A DNA stretch of 7,271 nucleotides from Streptosporangiaceae bacterium (GTDB lineage: Bacteria; Actinomycetota; Actinomycetes; Streptosporangiales; Streptosporangiaceae), in NCBI GenBank assembly GCA_030039095.1, contig JASHQP010000038.1, positions 1 to 7,271 of the forward strand. The letters run 5' to 3'. A model generated the notes under the pieces. That model had not been told where the DNA came from and searched no databases. It saw only the letters and a program-made list of their open reading frames with translations. The position numbers were made by a program, and so were the translations under genes. Below are positions 1-6,478 of the stretch, piece by piece. Numbering within the stretch: the stretch's first letter is position 1; every line of letters starts with the position of its first letter.

Positions 1-86
1 ACGTCCCCGCGCTGAAGGCAGGCACCTACTACTTCCGGTGCGATATCCACCCCACTCAGATGTTCGGAACGTTCATCGTCGGCTGA
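1..86 (+). CDS. Cupredoxin-domain protein, C-terminal fragment
   Basis: Only the last 27 complete codons are in the window (reading from base 3, stop TGA 84-86); the start lies upstream. The visible end reads AGTYYFRCDIHPTQMFGTFIV, broken here as AGTYYFRC, DIHPTQM, FGTFIV. This is the final beta strand and copper loop of a cupredoxin, with ligands Cys, His three residues later and Met four after that (C-x2-H-x3-M). That spacing is the type 1 (mononuclear blue) copper pattern. A CuA centre of oxidase subunit II would need C-x3-C-x3-H-x2-M, and the position four before this Cys is Tyr. It is the first gene of a row with a heme-copper subunit I, so it is probably an exported or membrane-anchored electron carrier or a subunit II substitute. 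Signal peptide, length and the N-terminal His ligand cannot be seen. Confidence 0.85.
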   Translation, partial: VPALKAGTYYFRCDIHPTQMFGTFIVG

Positions 87-91
87 CCACA

Positions 92-111
92 GCGCGCCCA
101 GCCGGGCGCGC
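92..111 (+). terminator. GC-rich hairpin after the cupredoxin gene
   Basis: A perfect 8-bp inverted repeat (GCGCGCCC 92-99, loop AGCC 100-103, GGGCGCGC 104-111) begins six bases after the cupredoxin stop. No T-run follows, so it is not a classical intrinsic terminator. It may be a partial terminator or an mRNA-stabilising stem that separates cupredoxin from subunit I expression. The fold is seen in sequence; the function is inferred. Confidence 0.5.
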
Positions 112-130
112 CGGAGGTCCGCGGAATCTC

Positions 131-138
131 GGAGGTGA
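131..138 (+). promoter_or_regulatory. Near-perfect ribosome binding site for a 21-residue ORF
   Basis: GGAGGTGA pairs without mismatch to the 3' end of 16S rRNA and lies seven bases before ATG 146. It is much too far from the subunit I start (ATG 214), which has its own GGAGG. This is the main evidence that the tiny ORF at 146 is translated. Confidence 0.6.
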
Positions 139-145
139 GTGAGCG

Positions 146-211
146 ATGCCCCCGGAGTACATCATCGGCTACGTCATGCTCGCGGCGGTCGTCACACCGG
201 CCGGAGGCTGA
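146..211 (+). CDS. Possible 21-residue hydrophobic small protein
   Basis: ATG 146 to TGA 209-211. The peptide begins MPPEYIIGYVMLAAVV and ends TPAGG: a short charged/polar start, about 13 hydrophobic residues (YIIGYVMLAAVVT), then a Pro/Gly tail. The hydrophobic stretch is short for a full membrane span. Support comes from the strong ribosome binding site at 131-138 and from its place between cupredoxin and subunit I. Its last codons contain the GGAGG that serves subunit I, and its stop lies two bases before that ATG, so the two would be translationally coupled. Known small partners of heme-copper enzymes, such as the 34-residue single-helix subunit IIa of Thermus ba3 oxidase, make a subunit role conceivable. 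It could equally be only a leader peptide controlling subunit I. I do not recognise the sequence. Confidence 0.4.
   Translation: MPPEYIIGYVMLAAVVTPAGG
203..207 (+). promoter_or_regulatory. Ribosome binding site deciding the subunit I start
   Basis: GGAGG lies six bases before ATG 214. The open frame runs further upstream (to about 139), but that extension reads as Arg/His/Gly-rich shadow sequence and overlaps the 21-residue ORF. The site fixes ATG 214 as the start. Confidence 0.75.
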
Positions 212-213
212 CA

Positions 214-1764
214 ATGGCCACGTCACAGATACGCGTCAGGCAGCCCATTGCGCCGCCGGTGTGGTCGCCCGCGCAGAACGAAGCCTCCCGCCGGATGACG
301 GTGGTGTGGGTGGTCACGGGCGGGGTGCTGCTCGCCGGGCTCGCGCTCGTCGGGCTGCTGCTGCGTCTCACCCAGAGCACCGGAGTGATTTCGAATCACT
401 GGTTCTACGCGCTGCTCACCCTGCACGGGGCGGGAATGGTGGCCGTGGTCTTGATGGCGCTCGCCATGACGGTGTGGGCGCTGCTGCGCAGCGAACTGCC
501 GCTGCGCAATTGGGTCAGCGCGACCATGTACGCTCTCACGCTTCTGGCCGGGCTGCTGGTCATCATCGCGACGCTCGTCGGTAAGTTCGGCACCGGCTGG
601 ACGTTCCTGTACCCGCTGCCGCAGCACCCGGGGCCGATCCCCGGCTGGAGCACCAACTGGACGTACCTCTACCTGATCGCGGTGGCACTGGTCGCACTGT
701 CCTTCGCGCTGTGGGGCTTCGAGATCCTGCGCGCCGGTATGCAGCGCTTCGGCAACCCCGGGCGGATGTTCGGGCTGGACATCGTCACCGGGCGCTCGAA
801 GCCGGGCGACCCGAACACCACCAACCCCACCATCATCGCGGCCGCGGTGATGGCCGTGGAGGGCGTCTTCACGCTCATTCCCGGGGCGCTGGTCGTCATC
901 TTGATGATCATCAGCAACGCCGACCCGGCCGTGCACTTCCCCGCTCTGGTCATGAAGGAGCTGATCTACTTCGCCGGCCACATGCTGGTCAACTTCGAGA
1001 TCTACCTGGGCGCGGCGATCGCCTACGCGGTGCTGCCCGTGTACGCCAAGCGGCCCTGGCCCGCGGCCAAGACGCTGGTCATCGCGTGGTGGGCGGTCGG
1101 GGTTCTCATCATCCTGCCGTACTGGCACCACCTGTACATGGACTTCGCCCAGCCAGCCGGCCTGGACATCATGGGGCAGATCGCCTCGTACGCGTCTGCC
1201 GTTCCCTCGGTGGTGGTGACGATCTTCGGCGGCGTGCTGATCGTCTACCGCTCCGGGATCCGCTGGAGCCCTGCGCCGCTGTTCATCTTCGCCGGCCTGG
1301 CCGGGTGGACGATCGGCGGGACCGGCGCCCTCATCGACTCGACGCCCTCGCTGAACGAGTACCTGCACAACACGCTTTGGGTGCCAGGCCACTTCCACAC
1401 CTACATGGCGCTGGGCGCGGTGATGTTCCTGCTCGGCGGCGTCTATCACGCGACGCCGCTGCTCACCGGGCGGCCGCTGTCCGAGCGCATCGGCAGCATC
1501 GGAGCGCGGTTCATCCTGGTCGGCGGCTGGATCGTGGTCCTGGTGTTCTTCGCCTCCGGCGCGATGTCCATTCCGCGGCGCTATGCATACGTCCCGATCC
1601 CCAAGTTCTACGACGCCGCGACGGCCGGGCTGGTCGGCGCGTGCATCGCCGCGGTCGGCGTCGTGCTCATCGCCGGCGATGTGCTGCGCGTGTACCTGCC
1701 CAGCATCAAGCCGATGCTGCCGGAGCCGCCGGCGGCGGTCGCGGCGGGCGAGGACCCCGACTGA
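214..1764 (+). CDS. Heme-copper oxidase-superfamily subunit I, lacking the active-site tyrosine
   Basis: A 516-residue membrane protein with about 12 hydrophobic helices (roughly 28-50, 63-91, 100-122, 150-172, 205-233, 247-276, 286-303, 317-346, 354-375, 386-415, 432-450, 469-489), the usual core of subunit I. All metal ligands are visible: low-spin heme His71 (LTLHGAGM) and His395, high-spin heme His393 (PGHFHTYM), and CuB ligands His256 (FAGHMLVN) and His305-His306 (LPYWHHLY). The protein catalyses a reduction at the heme/CuB site in the cytoplasmic membrane, normally O2 to water. The tyrosine that A- and B-type oxidases carry at HxxxY is Asn260. The tyrosine that cbb3 enzymes carry six residues before His-His is Ile299. 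Automatic annotation would say cbb3-type or cytochrome c oxidase subunit I; an NO-reductase-like enzyme is a real alternative. The start follows GGAGG at 203-207, and the stop overlaps the ctaB start by one base (TGATG). Confidence 0.93.
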   Translation: MATSQIRVRQPIAPPVWSPAQNEASRRMTVVWVVTGGVLLAGLALVGLLLRLTQSTGVISNHWFYALLTLHGAGMVAVVLMALAMTVWALLRSELPLRNWVSATMYALTLLAGLLVIIATLVGKFGTGWTFLYPLPQHPGPIPGWSTNWTYLYLIAVALVALSFALWGFEILRAGMQRFGNPGRMFGLDIVTGRSKPGDPNTTNPTIIAAAVMAVEGVFTLIPGALVVILMIISNADPAVHFPALVMKELIYFAGHMLVNFEIYLGAAIAYAVLPVYAKRPWPAAKTLVIAWWAVGVLIILPYWHHLYMDFAQPAGLDIMGQIASYASAVPSVVVTIFGGVLIVYRSGIRWSPAPLFIFAGLAGWTIGGTGALIDSTPSLNEYLHNTLWVPGHFHTYMALGAVMFLLGGVYHATPLLTGRPLSERIGSIGARFILVGGWIVVLVFFASGAMSIPRRYAYVPIPKFYDAATAGLVGACIAAVGVVLIAGDVLRVYLPSIKPMLPEPPAAVAAGEDPD

Positions 1765-2711
1765 TGAGCGGCCAGCTGGCCCCCGCGCCGAGCTACCCCG
1801 GCCTGGCCGCCCGCGACGGGATGGCCACGATCCGCAGGGCGGTCATCGACTACGTGCGTCTGACCAAGCCGAGGATCATCTCGCTGCTGCTGCTCACCGC
1901 CGTGTGCGGTATGTACGCCGCAGCCGCGGGACCGGTGCGCTGGACCGTGCTGATCGCGCTGCTCGGCGGCGGCTACCTTGCCCCGGGCGGCGCGAACGCG
2001 ATGAACTGCGCGTTCGACGGCGACATCGACCAGGTCATGACCCGCACCCGGGAACGGCCGGTCCCCGCCGGGCGCATCTCGCGCCGCGCTGCCTTCGGGT
2101 ACGGTGTGGCGCTGAACGTGATCGCCGCCGTATGGCTGGCGGCGGCGGCCAACGTGCTCACCGCGGCGCTCGCGCTGGCCGGCTCGGCCTGGTACGTCCT
2201 GATCTACACGATGTGGCTCAAGCGCCGGTCGCCGGAGAACATCGTGATCGGCGGCGCGGCCGGCTGCTTCCCGGTGCTGGTCGGGTGGGCCGCGGCGGCC
2301 GGAAGCCTGAACGGCACCGCGATCATGCTCGCCATCGTGGTGTTCTGCTGGACCCCGCCGCACTTCTGGTCGCTGGCCGTGCTGCTCCGCGACGACTACC
2401 GTGAGGCGCACGTGCCGATGCTTCCCGTGGTGGCCTCGACCGAACGCACCTCGCGGCGGATGCAGCGGTACGCGCTCGCGACGCTGGTCGCGAGCGTGGT
2501 TCCGGTGCTCTGGGGCGGTCTGGGGCTCGCCTACCTCGGTGTGGCGCTGCTCTCCGGCGGACGGCTGTGCCAGCTGGCCGTCGCGTACCGCCGCCGACAG
2601 GACCGGCGCGCGGCGGGACGGCTGTTCGGCTACTCGCTCATCTACCTCGCGGTGCTGTTCATCGCCGCGGCGCTGGACCGCGCGCTCGGCGCGCCGACGC
2701 TGGGGCCATAG
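1764..2711 (+). CDS. ctaB: Heme O synthase (protoheme IX farnesyltransferase)
   Basis: A 315-residue UbiA-superfamily integral membrane prenyltransferase. It adds a farnesyl group from farnesyl diphosphate to the 2-vinyl of heme b, giving heme O, the cofactor or heme A precursor for heme-copper oxidases. The family start LTKPRIISLLLLT is at 33-45. The first Asp-rich, Mg-diphosphate-binding motif is N81-x3-D85-x-D87-x-D89, followed by MTRTRERPVPAGRI. Also visible are YTMWLKRRSPENIVIGG (148-164), the GCFPVLVGW loop, and WTPPHFWSLA(V)LLRDDY around 196-212 with PMLPVV after it. Length is typical. ATG 1764 overlaps the subunit I stop, implying translational coupling; Met20 (base 1821) is a less likely start. 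No heme A synthase (ctaA) is in the window, so whether the neighbour enzyme takes heme O, A or b is open. Confidence 0.95.
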   Translation: MSGQLAPAPSYPGLAARDGMATIRRAVIDYVRLTKPRIISLLLLTAVCGMYAAAAGPVRWTVLIALLGGGYLAPGGANAMNCAFDGDIDQVMTRTRERPVPAGRISRRAAFGYGVALNVIAAVWLAAAANVLTAALALAGSAWYVLIYTMWLKRRSPENIVIGGAAGCFPVLVGWAAAAGSLNGTAIMLAIVVFCWTPPHFWSLAVLLRDDYREAHVPMLPVVASTERTSRRMQRYALATLVASVVPVLWGGLGLAYLGVALLSGGRLCQLAVAYRRRQDRRAAGRLFGYSLIYLAVLFIAAALDRALGAPTLGP

Positions 2712-2745
2712 TGACCAGGCCGCTCCCGACAGCGGTGACCGCAGC

Positions 2746-3657
2746 GTGACCGGTATGGCCGCGGTGCCTCTCGCCAGCGCGGTACCCGCGCCGTTCACGA
2801 CCGGCGCGCTGCTACGCGGCTGGGCGTTCGATCCGCTCGTGACAGTGCCCGTCGTCGTCATAGGCGTGTTCTACCTGCTCGGCTACCGCAGGGTGCGCCG
2901 GCAGCCGCAGCCGCCGTTCGCGCCCTGGCGCGCGAAGGCCTTCGTCGCCAGCCTGCTCCTCCTCATCGCCTCGGTCGACGGCCCGATGGCCACCTACTCC
3001 GGCGTCGACGTGGCCGTGCACATGGGCCAGCACGTGATCCTGCTCTACGCCGTCGCGCCGCTGTTGGTCGCCGGGGCGCCGGTGACGGTGGCGGTGGCGG
3101 CACTGAGCCCGGCGCGGCGGGACAGGTACGTGCTGCCGGTGCTGCACAGCGGGTTCACCCGCGCGCTCACCAGGCCGCAGGTGGCCGGCTTCCTGTTCGC
3201 GTGCGACCTGCTCGCCACCCACTTCACCAAGTGGTACAACCTGTCGCTGGAGAACCAGTACGTCCACGACCTGGAGCACCTGAGCTACATCGTGTTCGCC
3301 TTCCTGGTCTGGGAGGTCGTCATCGGCATCGACCCGATCCGCGACCGCGCCACCCCGCCGCAGCGGATCATGCTGGTGTTCCTGGAAATGCCGGTGATGG
3401 TGATCATCTCGGTCGTGTTCATCCTCGCCAACCACCCGCTCTACCCGTACTACGCCGCGCTGCCGAAGCCGTGGGGTGGGAGCAGCCGCGTCGTCGCAGA
3501 TCAGGGACTCGCCGGGGCGATCATGTGGATTCCCTCGGCCGTGGTGACGGCGGCGGCGGTGCTGTACGTCGCCGTCGAGTGGTTCCGCGAAGACGAAGCC
3601 CGGCAACGGCGGCTGGAGGCACTCGAGGACGCCCGCCACCAGAGCACGGGAGCCTAG
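2746..3657 (+). CDS. ctaG: caa3-type CtaG cytochrome oxidase assembly protein
   Basis: A 303-residue polytopic membrane protein of the caa3_CtaG family, which is unrelated to the Cox11 protein also called CtaG. The family is needed for assembly of the oxidase copper/heme site, probably CuB. Family marks visible: WAFDP at 26-30, HMGQH at 92-96, ATHFTKWYNLSLEN at 157-170, HDLEHLSY at 174-181, NHPLYPYY at 229-236, and ADQGLAGAIMW at 251-261. The paired His motifs HMGQH and HDLEH are candidate metal ligands. There are about seven hydrophobic helices and a charged C-tail (REDEARQRRLEALEDARH). Start: GTG 2746 has GGTGA seven bases upstream; ATG 2755 in the same frame has no clear site and is the alternative. 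It follows ctaB by 34 bases, so it belongs to the same operon and most likely serves the subunit I at 214. Confidence 0.9.
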   Translation: MTGMAAVPLASAVPAPFTTGALLRGWAFDPLVTVPVVVIGVFYLLGYRRVRRQPQPPFAPWRAKAFVASLLLLIASVDGPMATYSGVDVAVHMGQHVILLYAVAPLLVAGAPVTVAVAALSPARRDRYVLPVLHSGFTRALTRPQVAGFLFACDLLATHFTKWYNLSLENQYVHDLEHLSYIVFAFLVWEVVIGIDPIRDRATPPQRIMLVFLEMPVMVIISVVFILANHPLYPYYAALPKPWGGSSRVVADQGLAGAIMWIPSAVVTAAAVLYVAVEWFREDEARQRRLEALEDARHQSTGA

Positions 3658-3777
3658 ATGCCGGTCATCCGAATCCCGGCCGTCGCGCCCGTCCAGTCCT
3701 CGCGTCCATCCGCGGCGGAACGGGGAGCTTATCCGACGCCGCAGGCGGACGCCGCGTTGTCTGGGCCCCAGGCATGA
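3658..3777 (+). CDS. Possible 39-codon ORF bridging ctaG and the prenyl synthase
   Basis: ATG 3658 follows the ctaG stop directly (TAGATG), and the TGA at 3775-3777 overlaps the next gene's start as ATGA. The peptide begins MPVIRIPAVAPVQSS, is rich in Ala and Pro, has no hydrophobic helix and resembles nothing I know. No separate ribosome binding site is visible, so it could only be translated by ribosomes finishing ctaG. It may be a coupling ORF or chance in a stop-poor, GC-rich sequence. No promoter or terminator is obvious in this 116-base gap. Confidence 0.2.
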   Translation: MPVIRIPAVAPVQSSRPSAAERGAYPTPQADAALSGPQA

Positions 3778-4886
3778 CGTCCGCGACCGTGCTGGCCGCA
3801 CGTTATCCCGGCGACGCGGCGCACCGGCCGCTCGGCTCGGTGACCGACCGGATCGACGCAGCACTGGCCGACTTCCTGGATTCACGCGGCGAGTTCCTGG
3901 CCATTGTGGGGCCGGAACTTCAGACCGTGACAGCAGCAACCCGCTGCTTCGTTCTCAACGGGGGCAAACGGCTGCGCCCGCAATTCGCCTACTGGGGCTG
4001 GCGCACCGTCAAGGGCGATGACGCCGACGACACCGGGCTGCTCCAGGCGGCGGCCAGCCTCGAGCTGCTGCACGCGTGCGCGCTGGTACACGACGACGTC
4101 ATGGACCACTCGGCCGTCCGGCGTGGCAAGCGCGCGACCCACGCGGAATTCGCGGCGCTGCATCGCGACAATAACTGGCCGGGCGACGCGCAGAGGTTCG
4201 GTGCCGCCGCTGCTGTCCTCGTCGGGGATCTGCTGCTGACCTGGGCCGACACCATGTTCTCCGCGGCGCCGCTACCCACCGCCTCCCGCCCAGCCACTCA
4301 TGAGGTCTACGACCGGATGCGCGAACTCGTCATCGCAGGCCAATACCTCGACGTGCTCGTTCAGAACCGCGGGGACTTCTCTGTCGCGGACGCACTGCGC
4401 GTAGCCAGGCTCAAGACCGGCACCTACACCGTCGACGGTCCGCTGCATCTGGGCGCGACCGCGGCCGGCGCGCCGCCGGAGGTGCTGGCCGCGTTGTCGG
4501 ACTACGGCATGGCGCTCGGCGAGGCTTTCCAGCTTCGCGACGATGTTCTGGGGGTGTTCGGCGACCCGGCCCATACCGGCAAGCCCGCCGGCGACGACCT
4601 GCGCGAGGGCAAGCGCACGCTGCTCGTCGCGCTCGCAATCGGCGCCGCATCCCCCTCACAAGCCGGTCTGCTCCGGGACGAGCTCGGCAACCGCAGCCTG
4701 GACGACGCCGGCGTTACCGCGCTGCGCGAGGTGATCGTCCGCAGCGGCGCGCTCGATCAAGTCGAACAGCGGATCGCCGAACGCACCGCCGAAGCACGGT
4801 GCGCACTGCAGACCGACGCGATCAGCGGCCAGGCGCGCACCGCCCTCGAGGCTCTGGCGGTCGCCTCGACCGACCGGCACGCCTGA
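3774..4886 (+). CDS. Trans-isoprenyl (polyprenyl) diphosphate synthase
   Basis: A 370-residue all-helical, soluble enzyme that condenses isopentenyl diphosphate onto allylic diphosphates, giving farnesyl, geranylgeranyl or longer chains. The GGKRLRP substrate motif is at 63-69. The first Asp-rich motif DDVMD is at 107-111 (LVHDDVMDHS). Further visible are QYLD at 190-193, KTGTY at 214-218, and the second Asp-rich motif DDVLG at 256-260 (FQLRDDVLGVFGD), followed by GDDLREGKRT at 273-282. The second motif ends in Gly instead of Asp, a form I associate with actinobacterial IdsA/GrcC-type enzymes. The residues five and four before the first motif are Cys102 and Ala103. These are small, so the chain is probably not stopped at C15 by a bulky residue; geranylgeranyl or longer is my guess. 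No Shine-Dalgarno site is seen before ATG 3774; in-frame GTG 3789 is an alternative. Confidence 0.92.
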   Translation: MTSATVLAARYPGDAAHRPLGSVTDRIDAALADFLDSRGEFLAIVGPELQTVTAATRCFVLNGGKRLRPQFAYWGWRTVKGDDADDTGLLQAAASLELLHACALVHDDVMDHSAVRRGKRATHAEFAALHRDNNWPGDAQRFGAAAAVLVGDLLLTWADTMFSAAPLPTASRPATHEVYDRMRELVIAGQYLDVLVQNRGDFSVADALRVARLKTGTYTVDGPLHLGATAAGAPPEVLAALSDYGMALGEAFQLRDDVLGVFGDPAHTGKPAGDDLREGKRTLLVALAIGAASPSQAGLLRDELGNRSLDDAGVTALREVIVRSGALDQVEQRIAERTAEARCALQTDAISGQARTALEALAVASTDRHA

Positions 4887-4891
4887 CGTCC

Positions 4892-4921
4892 CCGGGCCGT
4901 CGCGCTTGGGTCACGGCCCGG
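4892..4921. terminator. Bidirectional hairpin between converging genes
   Basis: A perfect 9-bp inverted repeat: CCGGGCCGT 4892-4900, a 12-base loop, ACGGCCCGG 4913-4921. It starts six bases after the prenyl synthase stop (plus strand) and includes the last codons and stop of uppS (minus strand). Neither side has a T-run. Its place at the meeting point of two convergent operons makes a shared terminator likely. Confidence 0.65.
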
Positions 4922-5699
4922 AAACCGGGTTCGGCTGGGCGCCGCCGTAGCGCCGGTCCCTGCTCGCGTAGATCTCGCACGCCTGCCACAGGTGCCGCCG
5001 GTCGAAGTCGGGGAACAGCGTGTCGAGGAACACCAGCTCGGCGTAGGCGGACTGCCAGATCAGGAAGTTGGACGTGCGCTGCTCACCCGATGACCGGACA
5101 AACAGGTCGACGTCCGGGATGCCAGGCTCGTCCAGGTAACGGGCAAAGACCCGCTCATTGATCTTGTCCGGGCGCAGCTTGCCCGCTGCCACGTCGGCGG
5201 CGATCGCCGCTGCGGCGTCGGCGATCTCCGCCCGGCCGCCGTAGTTCACGCAGAACTGCAGCGTGAGCTTGTCGTTCCCGGCGGTGAGCTGCTCGGCGTA
5301 CTCGAGCTCTGCGATGACGCTGCGCCACAGCCGCGGGCGCCGTCCGGCCCAGCGCACCCGCACGCCCATCTCGTGGAACTCATCGCGGCGGCGGTGGATG
5401 ACGTCCCTGTTGAAGCCCATCAGGAAGCGGACCTCGTCCGGGGACCGGCGCCAGTTCTCCGTGGAGAACGCGTAGGCCGACAGGTACGGGATGCCGAGTT
5501 CGAGCGCGCCCATGATCACGTCGAACAGGGCCGCCTCCCCGCGCTTGTGGCCCTCGGTCCGCGGCAGGCCTCGCTGTTTGGCCCAGCGGCCGTTGCCGTC
5601 CATGACCAGCGCAACGTGCCGCGGGATGAGTTCTTTGGGCAGGTCAGGCGCGGTGGCGCCGCCGGGGTGCGGGTCCGGGGGCCGGATCGGACGGCTCAC
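4911..5699 (-). CDS. uppS: Isoprenyl transferase (cis-polyprenyl diphosphate synthase)
   Basis: A 262-residue UPP-synthase family enzyme. It adds isopentenyl units in cis to an allylic diphosphate, making the C50-C55 lipid carrier for peptidoglycan and cell-wall glycan synthesis. Visible: [17 protein letters not shown] at 28-44 with catalytic Asp34, the EGHKRGE substrate loop at 49-55, [14 protein letters not shown] at 77-90, and [20 protein letters not shown] at 202-221, with the Arg and Ser residues that bind diphosphate/Mg. Where many relatives have RTSGEQRLSNF, this one has Ser and Thr substitutions that look conservative. The N-terminal ~25 residues are Pro-rich and specific to actinobacteria. 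GTG 5699 overlaps the recO stop (GTGA), so translation is coupled; mycobacteria have the same recO-uppS order. It is a different fold from, and convergent with, the trans synthase at 3774. Confidence 0.95.
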   Translation of the reverse strand: MSRPIRPPDPHPGGATAPDLPKELIPRHVALVMDGNGRWAKQRGLPRTEGHKRGEAALFDVIMGALELGIPYLSAYAFSTENWRRSPDEVRFLMGFNRDVIHRRRDEFHEMGVRVRWAGRRPRLWRSVIAELEYAEQLTAGNDKLTLQFCVNYGGRAEIADAAAAIAADVAAGKLRPDKINERVFARYLDEPGIPDVDLFVRSSGEQRTSNFLIWQSAYAELVFLDTLFPDFDRRHLWQACEIYASRDRRYGGAQPNPVSGP

Positions 5700-6472
5700 G
5701 CGTGCTCCACGTGGCGCAGCGACCGGATCGAGTGCTCCAGGTGCCACTGCAGATAGGCCGCGACCAGCCCGCTGCACTCGGCCCGATGCCGGTGCTCGCT
5801 GCCGTCGGCGAACGCCCAGTCGCCGCGCATCAGCGCGCCCATCAGCACCACCGTCTGCGGGGCCGGCGTGGAGGCGCCCGGCGTGCGGCAGGACCGGCAG
5901 ACGAGCCCGCCGGCGCCGATCGCGAACGCGAACGCGCGCAGCGCGGCGGAACTGACGGTGCCCTCTGGCTCGTCGGCGCCACCGACCCGGGTCCCGCACA
6001 CCGCGCACTCGTCGAGCGCGGGCGCGTAACCGGCGACGGCGAGTGACCTGAGCAAGAATGCGTCGAGGATCAGCCGGGGCTCGTGCTCGTGCTCGCCGAG
6101 CGCGCGCAGCCCACCGACAAGCAGCAGGAACTGGCGCATGGCCGGCTCCTTCTCCACCGGGGTGAACTTCTCGGCCGTCTCCAGCATCGCGGTGCCCGTG
6201 GTGTACCTCGGGTAATCCGACGAGAACGGCTCGCCGTATGGCCGCATGGTCTCGGCCTGCGTGATGTAATCCAGCGACCTTCCGGTATGCATCAGCAGGT
6301 CGACGTGCGTGAACGGCTCGAGCCGCGCGCCGAACCTGGACTTGGTGCGCCGCACCCCCTTGGCCACCGCGCGGATCCTGCCAGTCCGCCGCGCGAGCAG
6401 CGTGACGATCCGGTCGGCCTCACCCAGCTTGTGGGTGCGCAGCACGATGCCGTCGTCACGGTAGATGCCCAC
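5696..6472 (-). CDS. recO: DNA repair protein RecO
   Basis: A 258-residue RecO. It binds single-stranded DNA and SSB and, with RecR, loads RecA onto SSB-coated DNA during gap repair. The N-terminal OB fold begins [20 protein letters not shown] (2-21), continues [22 protein letters not shown] (24-45) and GARLEPF at 48-54, the family signature. The C-terminal helical part carries a four-Cys zinc site: Cys156-x2-Cys159 (ECAVCG) and Cys192-x2-Cys195 (VCRSCR). [13 protein letters not shown] (234-246) closes the domain. It is close to the mycobacterial protein in sequence as I recall it. The start GTG 6472 fits the family N-terminus but has no Shine-Dalgarno site; a -10-like CATAAT lies so close that a leaderless message is plausible. 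Confidence 0.95.
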   Translation of the reverse strand: MGIYRDDGIVLRTHKLGEADRIVTLLARRTGRIRAVAKGVRRTKSRFGARLEPFTHVDLLMHTGRSLDYITQAETMRPYGEPFSSDYPRYTTGTAMLETAEKFTPVEKEPAMRQFLLLVGGLRALGEHEHEPRLILDAFLLRSLAVAGYAPALDECAVCGTRVGGADEPEGTVSSAALRAFAFAIGAGGLVCRSCRTPGASTPAPQTVVLMGALMRGDWAFADGSEHRHRAECSGLVAAYLQWHLEHSIRSLRHVEHA

Positions 6473-6478
6473 CTGGTC

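Noticed and set aside
139..213. N-terminal extension of subunit I upstream of ATG 214
   Set aside because: Arg/His-rich, with no fit to the family, overlapping the 21-codon ORF, while GGAGG sits correctly before ATG 214.
256..260. Protein positions 256-260 considered as cNOR/qNOR-type
   Set aside because: The Glu-rich FeB site of classic cNOR/qNOR is not obvious, and CtaG plus ctaB next door suggest a CuB/heme O or A enzyme, so I do not assign norB.
223..1449. 408-residue ORF on the minus strand opposite subunit I
   Set aside because: Rich in Arg, His, Asp, Gln and Gly without any domain; it mirrors the codon bias of the real, ligand-complete gene on the plus strand.
711..2711. 666-residue plus-strand frame running through subunit I into ctaB
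   Set aside because: Only the part from 1764 is real (ctaB); before that it is a low-complexity Arg/His/Ala shadow. It is not a fusion gene.
1608..2861. 417-residue minus-strand ORF opposite ctaB
   Set aside because: Arg/Gly/His-rich shadow of a gene with clear UbiA-family motifs.
3735..3755. Direct repeat GACGCCGC twice, 13 bases apart
   Set aside because: Short and GC-rich, expected by chance in this composition; no link to a site type.
2812..3939. 375-residue minus-strand ORF opposite ctaG
   Set aside because: Low-complexity shadow; it crosses a gene junction and has no recognisable domain.
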